A DNA stretch of 64,000 bases from Bombyx mori (GCF_030269925.1 NC_085129.1:14623501-14687500), one strand, 5' to 3'. Numbered from the stretch's first letter, positions 10,803 through 21,755 are shown. Notes: generated by a model not told the origin, from the sequence alone. A program made the numbers and translations.

Positions 10803-11108
10803 CTGGTGGCCCGGAGGCCTTTCCAGATTCACCAGAACAAGTGCGCGAGCAAAGGCTCAGCCAGGAGGGGTGGGATTTGCTAACAGCTGCTCGAGCGCCT
10901 CCGAAGGAGACCCAACAACTCAAGAGCAGCTGCCTAGCAAATGAATCTACTCCGAATCGGAATCGCGACCCGCTGAGAAGATCCGGTGAGAAACTCAGTG
11001 GGCTGATGCATGGGTTAGGTTGCACGTCGACCTCTTTGTCGAGTTTGACGAGTACGGTTACCGGGATCCCTAAGCCTGCTCCTAGTGTTAGAGCTGAAGT
11101 CATCTAGT
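10803..11108 (-). mobile_element. LINE-A2 3' end
   Basis: Reverse orientation. It shares the LINE-A core (cgcgacccgctgagaagatc, gagaaactcagtgggctg) but ends with the alternative tail ctcctggctgagcct also seen at 54.0 and 58.7 kb. The 107-residue and 88-residue frames across it are transposon sequence, not host genes. Confidence 0.75.
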
Positions 11109-11910
11109 ACCTATGTACTGGTTAGATCCGAGAATAAAGATATGTTTGGCCGCGAACATAAGAATTCGTCGCATTTTTTTAAGCTGCGAATAGTGAAAAC
11201 GCGAATGAAGGAAACGCGAATAAGAAGCTTTTACACTATTGATTTTACATTATGATGCTGCTACTTCATCTTAACCACAAGTTAGGTATATTCTCCAGCG
11301 TCAGTAGCGGTGGAATCGCGCCACCGTTTCCCTGGGATTTTCAGGACGCACGGCATTTGTCCCGAACCCGGGGGTCGGAAAAAACTCGTAAAAAATATCG
11401 ACAAATTTAAATGTATGGTGTTTATCCTTCGTCATTCAGATCATTAACACCTTGATCATTGATACTTTGATTTTTAAAAAAATGCTTAGTAATAGGCAGG
11501 AGCTTGGCTGTGCCCCTCACACTGCCGATGCCCAAATGTGACCGTGACAAGCCATCCGTTAAACTGAAAGTTTGCCTACTTAGATCAGAATACAGATTGG
11601 GTACATTCAATTCTAAATTTTAATATCAAGTATACCTATTGAAACGGAGTGTTGCAATTCAGAAAACCGGTATTCCGACGCGATTATAGTGAAAAAGCTT
11701 TTCTCGAATTCAGAGCTTTTAAGCGGATTGCAATAAAGCTTTTCATTAACCGCTTTATCGAGTTTCGATAATAAATTTTGTATTCTAACTATTTATTGAA
11801 ATCATGTTGTGATATAAGCTTTGGGACCCTTAGAGGAGTCTGATACTTGTACCCATTATTAAAAATAGTCGGTAGCGTACATCAGTAAACTATTTACATC
11901 TAATCAATGT
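11109..11910. other. Intergenic DNA, no gene seen
   Basis: No recognisable feature. A short minus-strand frame at 11422-11610 has no identifiable domain. Confidence 0.45.
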
Positions 11911-12236
11911 AGTATTGGTAAGACCGGAACGTATTAAAAGAGTGTGGAACAAAGCATTAAGATGTGAGTGAGAGAAAACTGTAAGAAAGGGAAACGAGAA
12001 TGACAGAGAAAAGCAAGATGGCGAAGACAGTTGAATGAGAAAGACGTAAAAAAGTGTCCGTTAATTTTTAATAATAACAGAGAAGATTTTGGAAGAGAAC
12101 CATTTTTTTTTTTGCGTGCGGACTCACAAGAGGTCCTACCTCCAGTTAAAAGTGCAACAGTAGAATAGTTTGATTTTATGCGCCACGATCCCAATTCTGT
12201 TTCTCACATTCTGGGCTTGTTACGTTCGAATCGTTT
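11911..12236. repeat. Dispersed repeat R2, copy 2, interrupted
   Basis: Colinear with 3601-3816. The shared order (ggtaag, gaacgtatt, aaaagagtgtg, gttaatttttaat, ttttatgcgc) is broken by a short Bm1 piece at 12103-12148, so the SINE inserted into an existing R2 copy. Confidence 0.6.
12103..12148 (-). mobile_element. Short Bm1 fragment nested in R2
   Basis: A T-run is followed by gcggactcacaagaggtcct, the reverse of Bm1's aggacctcttgtgagtccgc. Only about 45 bp remain. It sits inside an R2 copy, which dates it later than R2. Confidence 0.65.
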
Positions 12237-12299
12237 TCGAAAAATAAAATTGGTTTATAGAGTATTAAAACATGAAAATTGCGAAGCATTTTTAAATAT

Positions 12300-12372
12300 G
12301 TGACTCATTCGGTGGTGCAGTAGTTAGCGAACCTGACCGTTGCGCCGAGTAGGTTCGATTCGGGCAAACATT
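12300..12372 (+). mobile_element. tRNA-like SINE head
   Basis: Shows A-box-like ggtggtgcagtagttagcg and B-box-like aggttcgattcgggc spaced as in a tRNA-derived SINE promoter. Similar heads occur at 23.83-23.92 kb (minus) and 31.97 kb. It cannot fold as a full cloverleaf with paired acceptor arms as far as I can see, so it is not called a tRNA gene. Confidence 0.5.
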
Positions 12373-12451
12373 GTGTGATGAACAGGTTAGTTTGCTCTTT
12401 GTTTGAATGTTTATTATCTATATTTGCATACATAACGTACATATACCGTAA

Positions 12452-12570
12452 AACGGTAGGCAGCGGCTTGGCTCTGCCCTTTGCATTGCTAAAGTCCATG
12501 GGCGACGGTAACCACTCACCAATCAGGTGGGCCGTAAGCTCGTCTGCCTACAAGGGCAATAATAAAAATA
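12452..12570 (+). mobile_element. LINE-B 3' end
   Basis: Plus-oriented LINE-B tail: acggtaggcagcggcttggc through catgggcgacggtaaccac to gtctgcctacaagggcaata and an A-rich end. Confidence 0.75.
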
Positions 12571-12737
12571 TATTTATATGTCTGTCAGCCTCTGGTACCT
12601 ATAACACAGGGAATCCTAAATTGAGACCGAATGATCGCGCGTGATTTGTTAGCAGTTATTATAGTTAATATAATTATAATATATCCGGGCCGTTAGTGAA
12701 AATTATTCAATGACATGCAAACGTACTTATAATGGTA

Positions 12738-13159
12738 CTAGCGGCCCGCTCCGGCTCCGCTCGGGTCTTTAACAAAAAATTTAACGATATTTGACGTTTC
12801 TTTTTTTTTTAAGAAATAAAAGAACACTTAGACATATGCTGTCGTGACACTTTTTGTAAATAATAATGTGTTCTACAAAGCCGTAATGTACATTATTTTA
12901 TTCTATCATCAATAATTTTCGCAGGGCACACGATGTAAACAGTATTTTAGGTAATTTTTTTACACCTTGGGTTACATTATTGGAGTTTTAGTAAGGATCC
13001 TTAATTTTTTTCAAAAAAGATTATATTTATGTCACTCGGGAATAGTGTAGCTTCCAAACAGTGAAATAGTTTTTCATAAAAAAAGTGAAGTAGTTTCGGA
13101 GCCTATTCAATACAAACAAACAAACAAATCTTTCCTCTTTATAATATTATAAGTATAGA
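12738..13159 (-). mobile_element. Non-autonomous Helitron
   Basis: Read on the minus strand it starts TCTATACTTATAATATTATA followed by aagaggaaag and gtttgtttg words, the usual 5' end of lepidopteran Helitrons. It ends in a GC-rich segment and CTAG, a CTRR terminus. About 420 bp with no Rep/helicase frame. Confidence 0.75.
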
Positions 13160-13451
13160 TTTGTATAGAAGTATAGATATAAGATTTTTCGCTAGTCGTA
13201 CTCTTCATACAGCTTTACGTACTTTATAGCTTTTGTTGTCACAAACGACGGATGCATCAGTATTAGAAACGTGGAAAATAATATAATGACAATAATAAAA
13301 ATAAAATGATAAACGCGAAATTAAGCCATAGGTATATCTAAGTTTTAATTATATCGTATTGTTTATAAAAGGTAAGTGGGATAGAATGAAAAATTAGTTA
13401 CAAGGAAATAGTTATGTGTGGTGTGATCAAATGTCAGCACTGTGTGCCTTA

Positions 13452-13764
13452 AACACGTTATTACGGATCCTCCCGATCCATTAACGGTGCTTTTAGGTAC
13501 CACAAGCACCGGTCACCGTCCTCGCCGAACCCGTCGCTTGCGACGAAGGGCTCGACGAGTAAATTAACCCACAGACACAGCCCACTGAGTTTCTCGCCCG
13601 ATCTTCTCAGTGAATCGCGTTTCCGATCCGGTGGTAGATACTGCGAAGCACTGCTCTTGCTAGGGCCAGTGTTAACAACACTCCGGTTTGAGCCCCGTGA
13701 GCTTACCTACTAGCTTGGTGAATACCTACTTAGAATAACCCCTCGAGGTTACAGAAAAAAGCGG
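13452..13764 (+). mobile_element. LINE-A 3' end
   Basis: Plus orientation, from the ggatcctcccgatccattaa segment through cgaacccgtcgcttgcgacg and the LINE-A body to a short A-run after cctcgaggttac. One of the longer LINE-A copies in the window. Confidence 0.8.
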
Positions 13765-14440
13765 GATTTGCCAATGAATTACTAACTTAACTCATGTTCT
13801 CGAAAGACTCCACGAAGTAACAATAGCATCGTGGATTAAAAATAAAATTTGCTAGTTTTATTAATTGTGGTAGATTACAAGCCCGCACGGGTATGGTCTA
13901 TCATACAGCCTATTGCTGCCGCAAAAGAGACACGCGTGGGTTAAAAGGTGGGTCATACGTTACACTATATAGCTGACATCTAGACCTCATGTCTCAAAGT
14001 AGCTTTCACGTTACGATATTTATGAGCTATGAAAGCTACTTAATGCCAGGTGAACCTCAAGGTTCAAACGGGTTCAAACCCATTTACCTAAGCAGTAAAA
14101 AATATTAACCTTTATTTCTATTATCCATCTTATTCTTCACAATGGTCTATTGACGGAAAACGCAAAATCGACTATGCTATCACTCTACACACGTTCAGAT
14201 ACATTTATTTATGTTTGTGTTATTTATGTATATTCGATCACTATATATATTATATTAATATATATCGATACATATTAAGTATATAATATTGTCTCAGTAG
14301 CATATCAATATTTTTCGATAACTTAAATTATTGTATGATCTTATTTCTCTCTCTGAACCTAAATTGAATATCTACAATCGACTTTCATATCCACATATGA
14401 ACTAAATAAGTTGGCTTTGTAAGCTAAATAAAAACAAATA
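13765..14440. other. Intergenic DNA with decayed repeat
   Basis: No gene. 13970-14100 resembles part of the SINE-type sequence near 23.13-23.23 kb (ctcatgtctcaaagtagc... versus ctcatatctcaaggtggc...), so it may be a decayed SINE. The rest is AT-rich. Confidence 0.4.
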
Positions 14441-14695
14441 ACTGGTGGTAGGACCTCTTGTGAGTCCGTACGGGTAGGTACCACCGCCCTGCTTATTTCT
14501 GCTGTGAAGCAGTAACGCGTTTCGGTTTGAAGGGCGGGGCAGCCGTTGTAATTATACTGAGGCCTTAGAAGTTATATCTCAAGGTGGGCGGCGGCATTTA
14601 GGTACGTAGCAGATGTCTATGGGCTCCAGTAACCACTTAACACCAGGCGGGCTGTGAGCTCGTCCCCCCTATCTAAGCAATAAATAAATAAAAAT
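14441..14695 (+). mobile_element. Bm1 SINE, head-truncated
   Basis: Runs from aactggtggtaggacctctt to ctatctaagcaataaataaa with an A-rich tail. It is nearly complete for the Bm1 body and lacks the tRNA-like head. Confidence 0.9.
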
Positions 14696-14829
14696 TAAAT
14701 AATAATAATAGAGAGCTTTGTCTAGAAGCCCGGGCCGAGACCGCTCAGCCCAGACTCTGTAACTTAGAAAAAACTTACTTCGAAGTCTTGGAAATATCAG
14801 CCAAACAGTTCTGTTTAAGCGTAACCTAA

Positions 14830-15045
14830 TCAGTAGGTGAGCTCACGGGGCTCAAGCTTGACGACTTTGCTAACACTAACCTTGTCAAGAGCAGTGCTTC
14901 GCAGAATCTAAAACCGGATCGAAAACGCGACCCACTGTGAAGATCCGGCGAGAAACTCAGTGGGCTGTGTCTGAGGGTTAATTTACTCGTCGAGCCCTTC
15001 GCCGCAAGCGACGGGTTCGACGTGGACGGTGACCGGAAGACGACG
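14830..15045 (-). mobile_element. LINE-A 3' end
   Basis: Reverse orientation, from agtaggtgagctcacggggc through the body to gacgggttcgacgtggacgg. It lies head to head with the plus-oriented copy that follows. Confidence 0.75.
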
Positions 15046-15069
15046 CGTAATTCCTTCGTAGCTTCTGAT

Positions 15070-15235
15070 CAACGTAACCCACAGACACAAATCCTTCATA
15101 TTTTAACCGGATCTTCTCTGTGGGTCGCGATTCCTGTGGTTGATTCAGTCAAACACTGCTCTTGCCAAGGCAGATATTAAGAATTTCTCACAGGCTGAGC
15201 TTCGTGAGGTCGTCTACAAAACCACACCTAGGTGG
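15070..15235 (+). mobile_element. LINE-A variant fragment
   Basis: Plus orientation: acccacagacacaaatcctt, ggatcttctctgtgggtcgc, then agcttcgtgaggtcg. Same diverged subfamily as 1313-1485. Confidence 0.65.
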
Positions 15236-15420
15236 AATATCCCCTCGCAAACGACGAGTTCAACGAGAACGATGACTGGTGCTTGAGGTACCTAAATGCA
15301 TCTTTAATGGATCGGGCGGATCCGAGATCTGCCTCTCGGGAGGTGCCGGAGTCCAACATAGCCCGATCCTTTACCCCCTGACCGGGTATCCGGAAATAGA
15401 TTCCCCAGCGTTAAATAAGA
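15236..15420 (-). mobile_element. LINE-A 5' portion fragment
   Basis: Contains gatgactggtgcttgaggta and ggatcgggcggatccgag, the reverse of LINE-A's distal segment. It forms a composite with the two preceding copies. The 81-codon frame across it is not a gene. Confidence 0.5.
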
Positions 15421-15438
15421 AAAAAAAGGTTTTGATTA

Positions 15439-15740
15439 TCTATATATCTATATATATATATAAAAATGAATTGCTGTTCGTTAGTCTCGCTAAAACTCCA
15501 GAACGGCTAGACCGATTTGGCTAATTTTGGTCTTGAATTATTTGTGTGAGTCCAGAGAAGGTTTAAAAGGTAGATAAATATGAAAACGCTCGGAATTAAA
15601 TAAAAATAACAATTTAGTTTTTCCTTTGATGTGTCCCCCGTCGGACGCATTGCTTTTGTTTGCTTTAAGTTTATTTTATACAAAATTTTAGGTCTTTTAT
15701 TTATCGATTGAGGCACTACGAAGTCTGCTGGGTCAGCTAA
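15439..15740 (+). mobile_element. Helitron-like element H2, copy 1
   Basis: Starts TCTATATA, contains gaattgctgttcgttagtct and ggctaattttggtcttgaat, and ends with gtctgctgggtcagCTAA, a CTRR end. A second copy lies at 28595-28888. No Rep/helicase coding region remains. The ORFs on both strands come from the repeat. Confidence 0.75.
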
Positions 15741-16524
15741 TTAAATAATATACGTAGCTAAATAACTTTAAAAATAATGAGTAATATAGTAAAATTTAAT
15801 TTCATCTTTCTTTGTATCCTGTTTATACTGGTCAGGATTTTAGAGCGAAGTTATAGATTAGAAACTCATGGGTCGACATATTTGGACGACTTGATAGGCA
15901 TACGTACCAAGCTAATAATAAATACGTGTTAAAATTGGTGGGCATCCGTGAGTAATGCCTGTTTTACGCAACAGATCACGAATGATTCAAGGTCTAGCCT
16001 TAGGTCATAAGACTTCGTAACGTGAGTTCACCACACACTTTAACTGACATATGTATAATAATATATTTATTTTTTAACCCAAATGAAATCTACCTTATTG
16101 GACTCAAGCAAGCTGTTGAGGATTCTTTTCAAATATACTGTGTGCGAAATTATCATAAACAATTCATCGATCCCCGTGGAACCTACAGATAGAAGAACCT
16201 ACCGATAGAAATAATTGTATTTATTAATAAATCGTCTTGTTCTATTTACATAGACCAGGTACCTGTTCAGTTCTAATCCTTATTTGAAAGCAATAAAAAA
16301 AAATTAATAATCAGATATTGTTCTGCCGTAATCGGAAAATTAGCATAGGTTTTAGTTACAACGAACTGATAGTAAGCCCGTAATATATCGTTAGGAACGT
16401 GATAAATACAGAAAGCTATCGGAGGTACATCAAAGTATCAAGAAAGTGTATAGTACTAAAGAACATTGAGGAAAATAGAAAGAACCTAACTTCACACTTA
16501 GCTTGTTTGACTATTAATTTATTT
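15741..16524. other. AT-rich intergenic DNA, nothing seen
   Basis: No gene, repeat core or obvious regulatory structure. Confidence 0.45.
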
Positions 16525-16720
16525 TATTGACCTTGTAGGCAGACGAGCATACGGTCCACCTGATGGTGAGTGGTTACCGTTGCCCATGGCCGTTAGCAAT
16601 CTCAGTGGCAGAGCCAAGCTGCTGCCTACCGTTAAGTATTCTCTACAAGCCTCGTTTGAAGAAGTACATGTCATAGCGCTCGGGAAACACCGTGGAAGGG
16701 GGAGCTCATTCCAAAGCCGA
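16525..16720 (-). mobile_element. LINE-B 3' end, extended copy
   Basis: Reverse LINE-B tail followed by further LINE-B sequence (acaagcctcgtttgaagaag, gctcgggaaacaccgtgg). The longer copies at 29.4 and 56.6 kb share these words, which confirms that the ~110-bp units are ends of a longer element. Confidence 0.7.
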
Positions 16721-17640
16721 AATTTAAGATTTTTTTAAATTATTTTATTACAAGTGTCTCTGCTACCTGAATTTTTCGAACGCCTAGTTGGTTAGTGCCT
16801 CTGTTGGTCCACGACTGAGTAGATGTTCTTCTCGAAAAATTTACAACTTACAAGAATAAAAATACTAACTTGTATTTCATAAAAAACACGAGTTTTTCAT
16901 TAAAATTGTTTAATAAAATAAGATTGTTTTAAAGTAACTAGTTCTTGTCGTAAAACCTGGCCTATCTTTGATTTGACTCCAATCCGATTACCGAACTTCA
17001 CCGGTTCACCCGTTAGGTTAATCTGAAGATTTCCTGAAAATTTAATCGCAATCTGTCGAGCCGTTTCGGAATCTCAAGGAAACATACATACGTAAATACA
17101 TTGGCTTTTAAATAAATTAGGTGCCTAGTACTACAGATACATAAAATATAACTGACACAGAGTCCTTACTTACTATGTTAAAGCATTTGAGAATTGACCT
17201 AAATTAACTCAATTAAATACCGAATTTTATTCACATTTAATATCAATATCAACCCATAAGTGAAGTAATTACGGAAGTTATCCTCAAGTAGCAGTTTAAG
17301 AGGAAATAATGATGAAAATTAAAACGTTTTTTCCTCTAAAATTCTTGAAAATACTTTTTTCCGATTACAATCGTTCGTTTATTTCGATTTCCTCCCGCAA
17401 ATTTGAGCGCCGCAATTAGGCCTAATACCATATCTCTTTCATGCGGTATCTTATTAAATATCTTTTCACAGCATTTCGATATAACGTTAACAAACGTGAT
17501 TAATAATAAATACTTTTTTGATAAATATAAAAAAAAACAAAAAAAAACAATTCCTCGTTATACGAACCGAGTTGACATAATTTGGTTCTGACGAAGAGAC
17601 CTTATTACAACCTTTTTGAATTACGTACAACTAAAAGCTG
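16721..17640. other. Intergenic DNA downstream of optix
   Basis: AT-rich. 16960-17095 holds words typical of decayed lepidopteran repeats (tcgagccgtttcggaatctc). No gene. TTTATT words at 17226-17231 and 17378-17383 read AATAAA on the minus strand and are candidate distal poly-A signals for optix, unproven. Confidence 0.4.
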
Positions 17641-18117
17641 ATAAACTATTTCAACTGGTAAATATATATAAATAAATGCCTATTAAACAAAAAAAAGCAC
17701 AGATGATATCTCACGAGCAATCAAAATTTCTATTTAAATTAAACGTTCTGAGTCGTCTGAACCGAACCAACCCTGTTGTACCTCCTAAATAAAAGAATAA
17801 ATTCGTCGAGAGATTTCCAAGATCCGCGGCAAAATATACTCTAACATAGCGAGCGCTACGTCGTGGTACGTACCTGATCTGGCAGAAGTTAGGCGGACAC
17901 TTCAAGCACTCGGTTAATTAACACTTTGAACGCGGATATTACGAGCTAACGGTACTGGCTGACAACGCTTTGAACATCACATACGCCACGGCCTCTGAGA
18001 TACTAATTGAAGACAGCATTCGTCTATATTGCAACGTTCTCCGCCGAACGTCCTGTCGGCTTATATAATCTATATCACTGATAATAAATATTTACACTAT
18101 CAGTCCGCGACCGGAGG
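17641..18117 (-). other. Probable optix 3' UTR / downstream flank
   Basis: Directly downstream of the optix stop on the minus strand. It is repeat-free and less GC-rich than the coding region. I see no AATAAA hexamer within the first few hundred bases, so the 3' end cannot be placed. Confidence 0.4.
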
Positions 18118-18942
18118 CTACTCCTCCTCGACGTTGATTTCGGAGTCGGCCGAGTCCTCGTCGTAGGTGGAGGAGGAGGCGAAGCCCCGGCCGAGCAGCG
18201 CCGAGCGGTTCTTGGCGGCGGCGGCTCGGTCCCGCTGCCGCCGGTTCTTGAACCAGTTGCCGACCTGCGTCGGCGTGAGGCCCGTCGCCGCCGCCAGCTC
18301 CCGCTTCTTGGTCGGGTTCGGGTACGGGTCCTGCAGGTACCACTCCCTCAATAGTGACCGCGTTCTCTCCTTGAAACAGTGCGTTTTTTGTTCTCCGTCC
18401 CAAATGGTCCGAGGCAAAGGGAACTTCTTGCGGACGCGGTACTTGTCGACCGGGCCCAGAGGACGGCCTCGAAGTCTCTCGGCCTCCTGGTAGTGCGCCT
18501 CTAACCATAAGGCTTGCAGCTTCGCATGACTCGAACGTTGAAACCGGTGGCGCTCCAGTATGGAGTAGAGCTCGCGGTGTCGGCCCGCGTGGAAGGCGAC
18601 CACCGCTCGGGCTCGCAGGACAGCCTCGCAGCGCTCCAGTTCGGCAACATTTGGATGTGCCACCGGAAGCGACCACAGGAACCTCGCGAGCCGTTCCACG
18701 TCGCCGCTCTCCTCCAGGGTTTCACAAACGGTGGCGACTTGTTCGGCGCTGAAAGACAGCGTCGGTAAGGGCAGCAGAGGAGTCGGCGCGGCCAGCTCGA
18801 TGGAATTAATGGTGAGCGGCGGAGCAGGCTCAGTACAAGTGGCGGGCTCGGCGGCGCGGTCGGGCGCAGCGGGCCCGCGGTGCGCCTCCAGGATGCGCGC
18901 GTGCAGCGCCGCCGTGGTGGACTCGTCCCAGGAGCCGCGCAT
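18118..18942 (-). CDS. optix: Optix, SIX3/6-class homeobox transcription factor
   Basis: A single-exon frame of 274 codons plus stop from the ATG at 18942. It has a SIX domain (about residues 63-178) followed directly by a SIX-type homeodomain (about 184-243). Diagnostic Six3/6 motifs are [58 protein letters not shown] and [20 protein letters not shown]. Six1/2 and Six4/5 proteins differ here (for example ATGLTTTQVSNWF in Six1/2). The recognition helix W230, F231, N233 and R235 are intact. The tail is short and acidic, ending VEEE, much shorter than in Drosophila Optix. In flies optix acts in eye and wing development. In butterflies it controls wing colour and scale identity. The frame stays open upstream to 19251, so the exact start is uncertain. 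The chosen ATG is the last one before the SIX domain. Confidence 0.93.
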   Translation of the reverse strand: MRGSWDESTTAALHARILEAHRGPAAPDRAAEPATCTEPAPPLTINSIELAAPTPLLPLPTLSFSAEQVATVCETLEESGDVERLARFLWSLPVAHPNVAELERCEAVLRARAVVAFHAGRHRELYSILERHRFQRSSHAKLQALWLEAHYQEAERLRGRPLGPVDKYRVRKKFPLPRTIWDGEQKTHCFKERTRSLLREWYLQDPYPNPTKKRELAAATGLTPTQVGNWFKNRRQRDRAAAAKNRSALLGRGFASSSTYDEDSADSEINVEEE

Positions 18943-19251
18943 CGGTGCGAGTGTGCGCGGCGGAGTCGCGCGCGGTCTGAGCGCGGGCCGCGGACGCTCC
19001 GTGGGCGTGCGGTCGACTGCGAGCGGATTGGCTGACGGGGTCGGGCCGGGCGGCGCGGCGGCCAATCCCGGCCGTGTGTCGCCCGGGGGCCGGATGGCTG
19101 CAGGCCGCGTCGCGGCGGGTGCGTTTAACGAGGGCTCCCCCCCGCTCCGCCATGATCCGTCACGCACACCGCCAGCGCTCGGTCCGACCCGCCACCGCCT
19201 ACCTCTATCGATTACCTGCAAACCTGCAATTAATAGCCTCCATACAACCAT
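18943..19251 (-). other. Open upstream extension of the optix frame
   Basis: 103 further codons in frame with optix, with another ATG at 19251. The translation is rich in Arg, Pro and Ala and shows no domain. It is most simply 5' UTR in a CpG-rich island that happens to lack stops, but a longer N-terminus cannot be excluded. Long plus-strand frames here (such as 18731-19432) are antisense shadows of GC-rich coding DNA. Confidence 0.45.
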
Positions 19252-20160
19252 CCGGGTCGATTACATGCTCGCATTTGTCCTATGTAACACGAATTTATGC
19301 TCAACTAACGTGTTAAGGATTACGGATGTAACTCATCGATTCTCGCTCTGTGACACATTCACGAAACAAAAGAACGAACCTTCAATACGTAACGAATACC
19401 ATTACATTATTCGCGTATTCTTTTCATTTTAGGCATAGCTGACCTACCTCTACTGGCATCGAGGTTAATTGTTTTTGATTGCTTATATTTTGTTACGATT
19501 GCGCTAATTAGCACATAAGAAACATTAATACAATCTTCGAAAATATTATATCAAACTTTTAGATAACTTTCTAAAAATTACCCGTACATTTTAATTTACT
19601 ACATAAATGACATAATAAACCCGAGACTTAGGGTCGAATTGCACCCAAAACTTTAACCATAGAGAAACCGAAACATTTCGTTTTTCTTTTAAATAAATCA
19701 TAAACTCAAGTATCAAATCGTGTCGGGAGCGCTCTAGTCGGGCGAGATTTGAGCGCGAAACCCTGCGGAGAGTATTAAGTTATTGAACGGCAAACCACAC
19801 CCAGCGACTGTAACGCTACACAGGTAGCTAACACCCCACACCCCCACCCTGAGCGACCCCAGACTCCCCCAGGACCGAGCATCAGCTACACCGGACCCGT
19901 TACTTATCTTTGTTACAATAGAGTTTTATGTTAGCTTCTGTATAATTGAACATGGGCTATATTGTACAATGAAATTAAGAGTTCAGCCTCATGTCTCATA
20001 ACAGCATCCACGACTGTAGACTCCAGTAACCTCATAGAACCCTACTGGTCTGTGGGGTCATTCGCTCACTCATGTCTTAAAATTTAAAAGCTCTAGTGAC
20101 GGAATTTACGTCGTGATGTCTTTAACAAACACATAACTATATATATACCGCTATATATGC
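19252..20160. other. Optix 5' flank, likely promoter-side region
   Basis: Immediately upstream of the optix frame on the minus strand. It is free of recognised transposons. 19720-19900 is again GC-rich. On the minus strand 19780-19760 reads as a possible acceptor-like ctctccgcag, so a non-coding first exon further up is possible. No TATA box can be assigned. Confidence 0.4.
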
Positions 20161-20255
20161 TAAGGAGCACACGGCCCAGTTAATGGCGAATGGCCACAGT
20201 CGCCCATGGCCATCAGCAATGCTAGAGGCACAGCCAAGCCACTGCTCCTGCTACA
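20161..20255 (-). mobile_element. LINE-B fragment, degenerate
   Basis: Retains acacggcccagttaatggcg, cgcccatggccatcagcaat and gccaagccactgct from the reverse LINE-B tail, with many mutations. Confidence 0.6.
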
Positions 20256-20984
20256 CGTATTGCTAAAAAGCAATGTACTAAGAGTCTTTACCTACGAAAT
20301 TGACATTTAGTATACCTACAGAAAGTGAAAGTCATTTTTTTATAAATATTTTTATTTCTATCAATCGAAATATTCACCCGTGGTAACGATGCATCTCTGC
20401 CGGCGTAGTGATAATAATTTAGCGTCCTTCTTGAAGGATTCAGGTGTATGTCAATCAAGTAATTCTTCAAAGGCATTTTGTACTGCCTCTCGAGTATTGA
20501 ATATTTACCTGCCAAGAAGTTACTCAAACTTTGGAAAAAGTATAAGTCTGTCGGCGCAAGATCTGGTCAGTGTGGTGAATGATGCAAAACTTCCAACCCC
20601 AGCTGTTGTGGCTTGGAGACTGTCTGTTGCGCCGTGTGAAATTGAGCTTTTTTTTCCTGCCTAAGCTGATAGCCTTGAGAGACTATTTCAGCGTAGAGGT
20701 TGAGCGTTGTCGTGTAGGAGTAGAGGAACCACTAACCAAGACTGGTCGGAGATTCGCGAGCTTCTCCATCGCGTCCAGTTCCTTACAGAACTCATCCGCA
20801 GTAATGCTGGTGCCATTTTGTAAGAAGCGGTCATGAATTATACTAGACTAGTGCTCAGCAGGCAATCTTGTCAATATAGATAACACATTTATTCAAAACG
20901 CATTTTTTTTACTTATATTTTTATAGCCTTTGAAAATATTTACTCGTCTCTTACAAGGCAAGAAGATAATAAGTAATATTCCGT
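20256..20984. other. Intergenic DNA with LINE-A tail scrap
   Basis: No gene. 20656-20700 (cctaagctgatagccttgag) is the end of a LINE-A copy in reverse orientation. 85-95-codon frames here overlap it or lack features. Confidence 0.45.
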
Positions 20985-21242
20985 GCCTTTTTTTATTTTT
21001 TATTATATAGATGTGTCGACAAGCTCACAGCCCACCTGGTGTTAAGTGGTTACTGGAGCCCATAGACATCTACAGCGTAAATGCGGCCACCCACCTTGAG
21101 ATATGAGTTCTAAGATCTCAGTATAGTTACAACGGCTGCCCCACCCTTCAAACCAAAACGCATTACTGCTTCACGGCAGAAATGGGCGAGATGGTGGTAC
21201 CTACCCATGCGGACTCACGAAAAGGTCCTACCACTAGTCAAT
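20985..21242 (-). mobile_element. Bm1 SINE, head-truncated
   Basis: Reverse Bm1 from the T-rich tail complement through acaagctcacagcccacctg, catagacatctacagcgtaa and aaaacgcattactgcttcac to ggtcctaccactagt. Confidence 0.88.
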
Positions 21243-21544
21243 GCCTGGTGCCAGAGGGTGGAATAAACATTTCGCGGGTAGAGTTGTATGAAGAGCCGCG
21301 GGTTGCCGACCACTGCCCTAGATCACCAAACAGAGACCATGACTTTTAAGGGTATGTTTTTGTTTGGGGCATTGCATGTCTGTCTAATAGATTTAAATTT
21401 TGGCATAGATTCTCATATAGTATTTTCATCAATAGATAGGATAGATAGGACTCTTATTAGAGCGATTCCCAGACTGACCTATAGCAACTTTTATAGAAAA
21501 TTAAAACATTTAATTCTCATAGAAAAGTAGACGGTAAATGCCAC
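21243..21544. other. Intergenic DNA, nothing seen
   Basis: No repeat core or convincing gene. An 80-codon plus frame at 21288-21530 has no recognisable domain. Confidence 0.4.
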
Positions 21545-21755
21545 CAGTCACTGTCCTCGTCGATTAAGAAAACAGCTCGACGGGCGAACTAACCCAAAGT
21601 CAGCCCACTGATTTCCTCGCCGGATCTTCTCGGTGATTCGCAATTCCAATCCGGTAGTAGATTCTGCGAAGCACTGCTCTTTGTAGGGCAAAGGTAAAGC
21701 CTAATAGTCCCTCGAGGCTACGAGGATAGGTAGGGAAAAAAGTAGGTCAGCAGAA
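21545..21755 (+). mobile_element. LINE-A 3' end
   Basis: Plus orientation: cagcccactgatttcctcgc, ggtagtagattctgcgaagc, then a shortened tail ending tccctcgaggctacgaggat and an A-run. Confidence 0.75.

Noticed and set aside
18092..18725. Other minus-strand frames overlapping optix (194 and 74 codons)
   Set aside because: Out of frame with the conserved SIX and homeodomain sequence.
18118..18942. Assignment as sine oculis (Six1/2) or Six4
   Set aside because: Class-diagnostic motifs ([20 protein letters not shown] with [18 protein letters not shown], and [20 protein letters not shown]) are of Six3/6 type.
18731..19432. 233-codon plus-strand frame antisense to optix
   Set aside because: GC-rich coding DNA commonly leaves the opposite strand open. 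The translation is low-complexity with no domain, whereas the minus strand encodes a clear SIX homeodomain protein.
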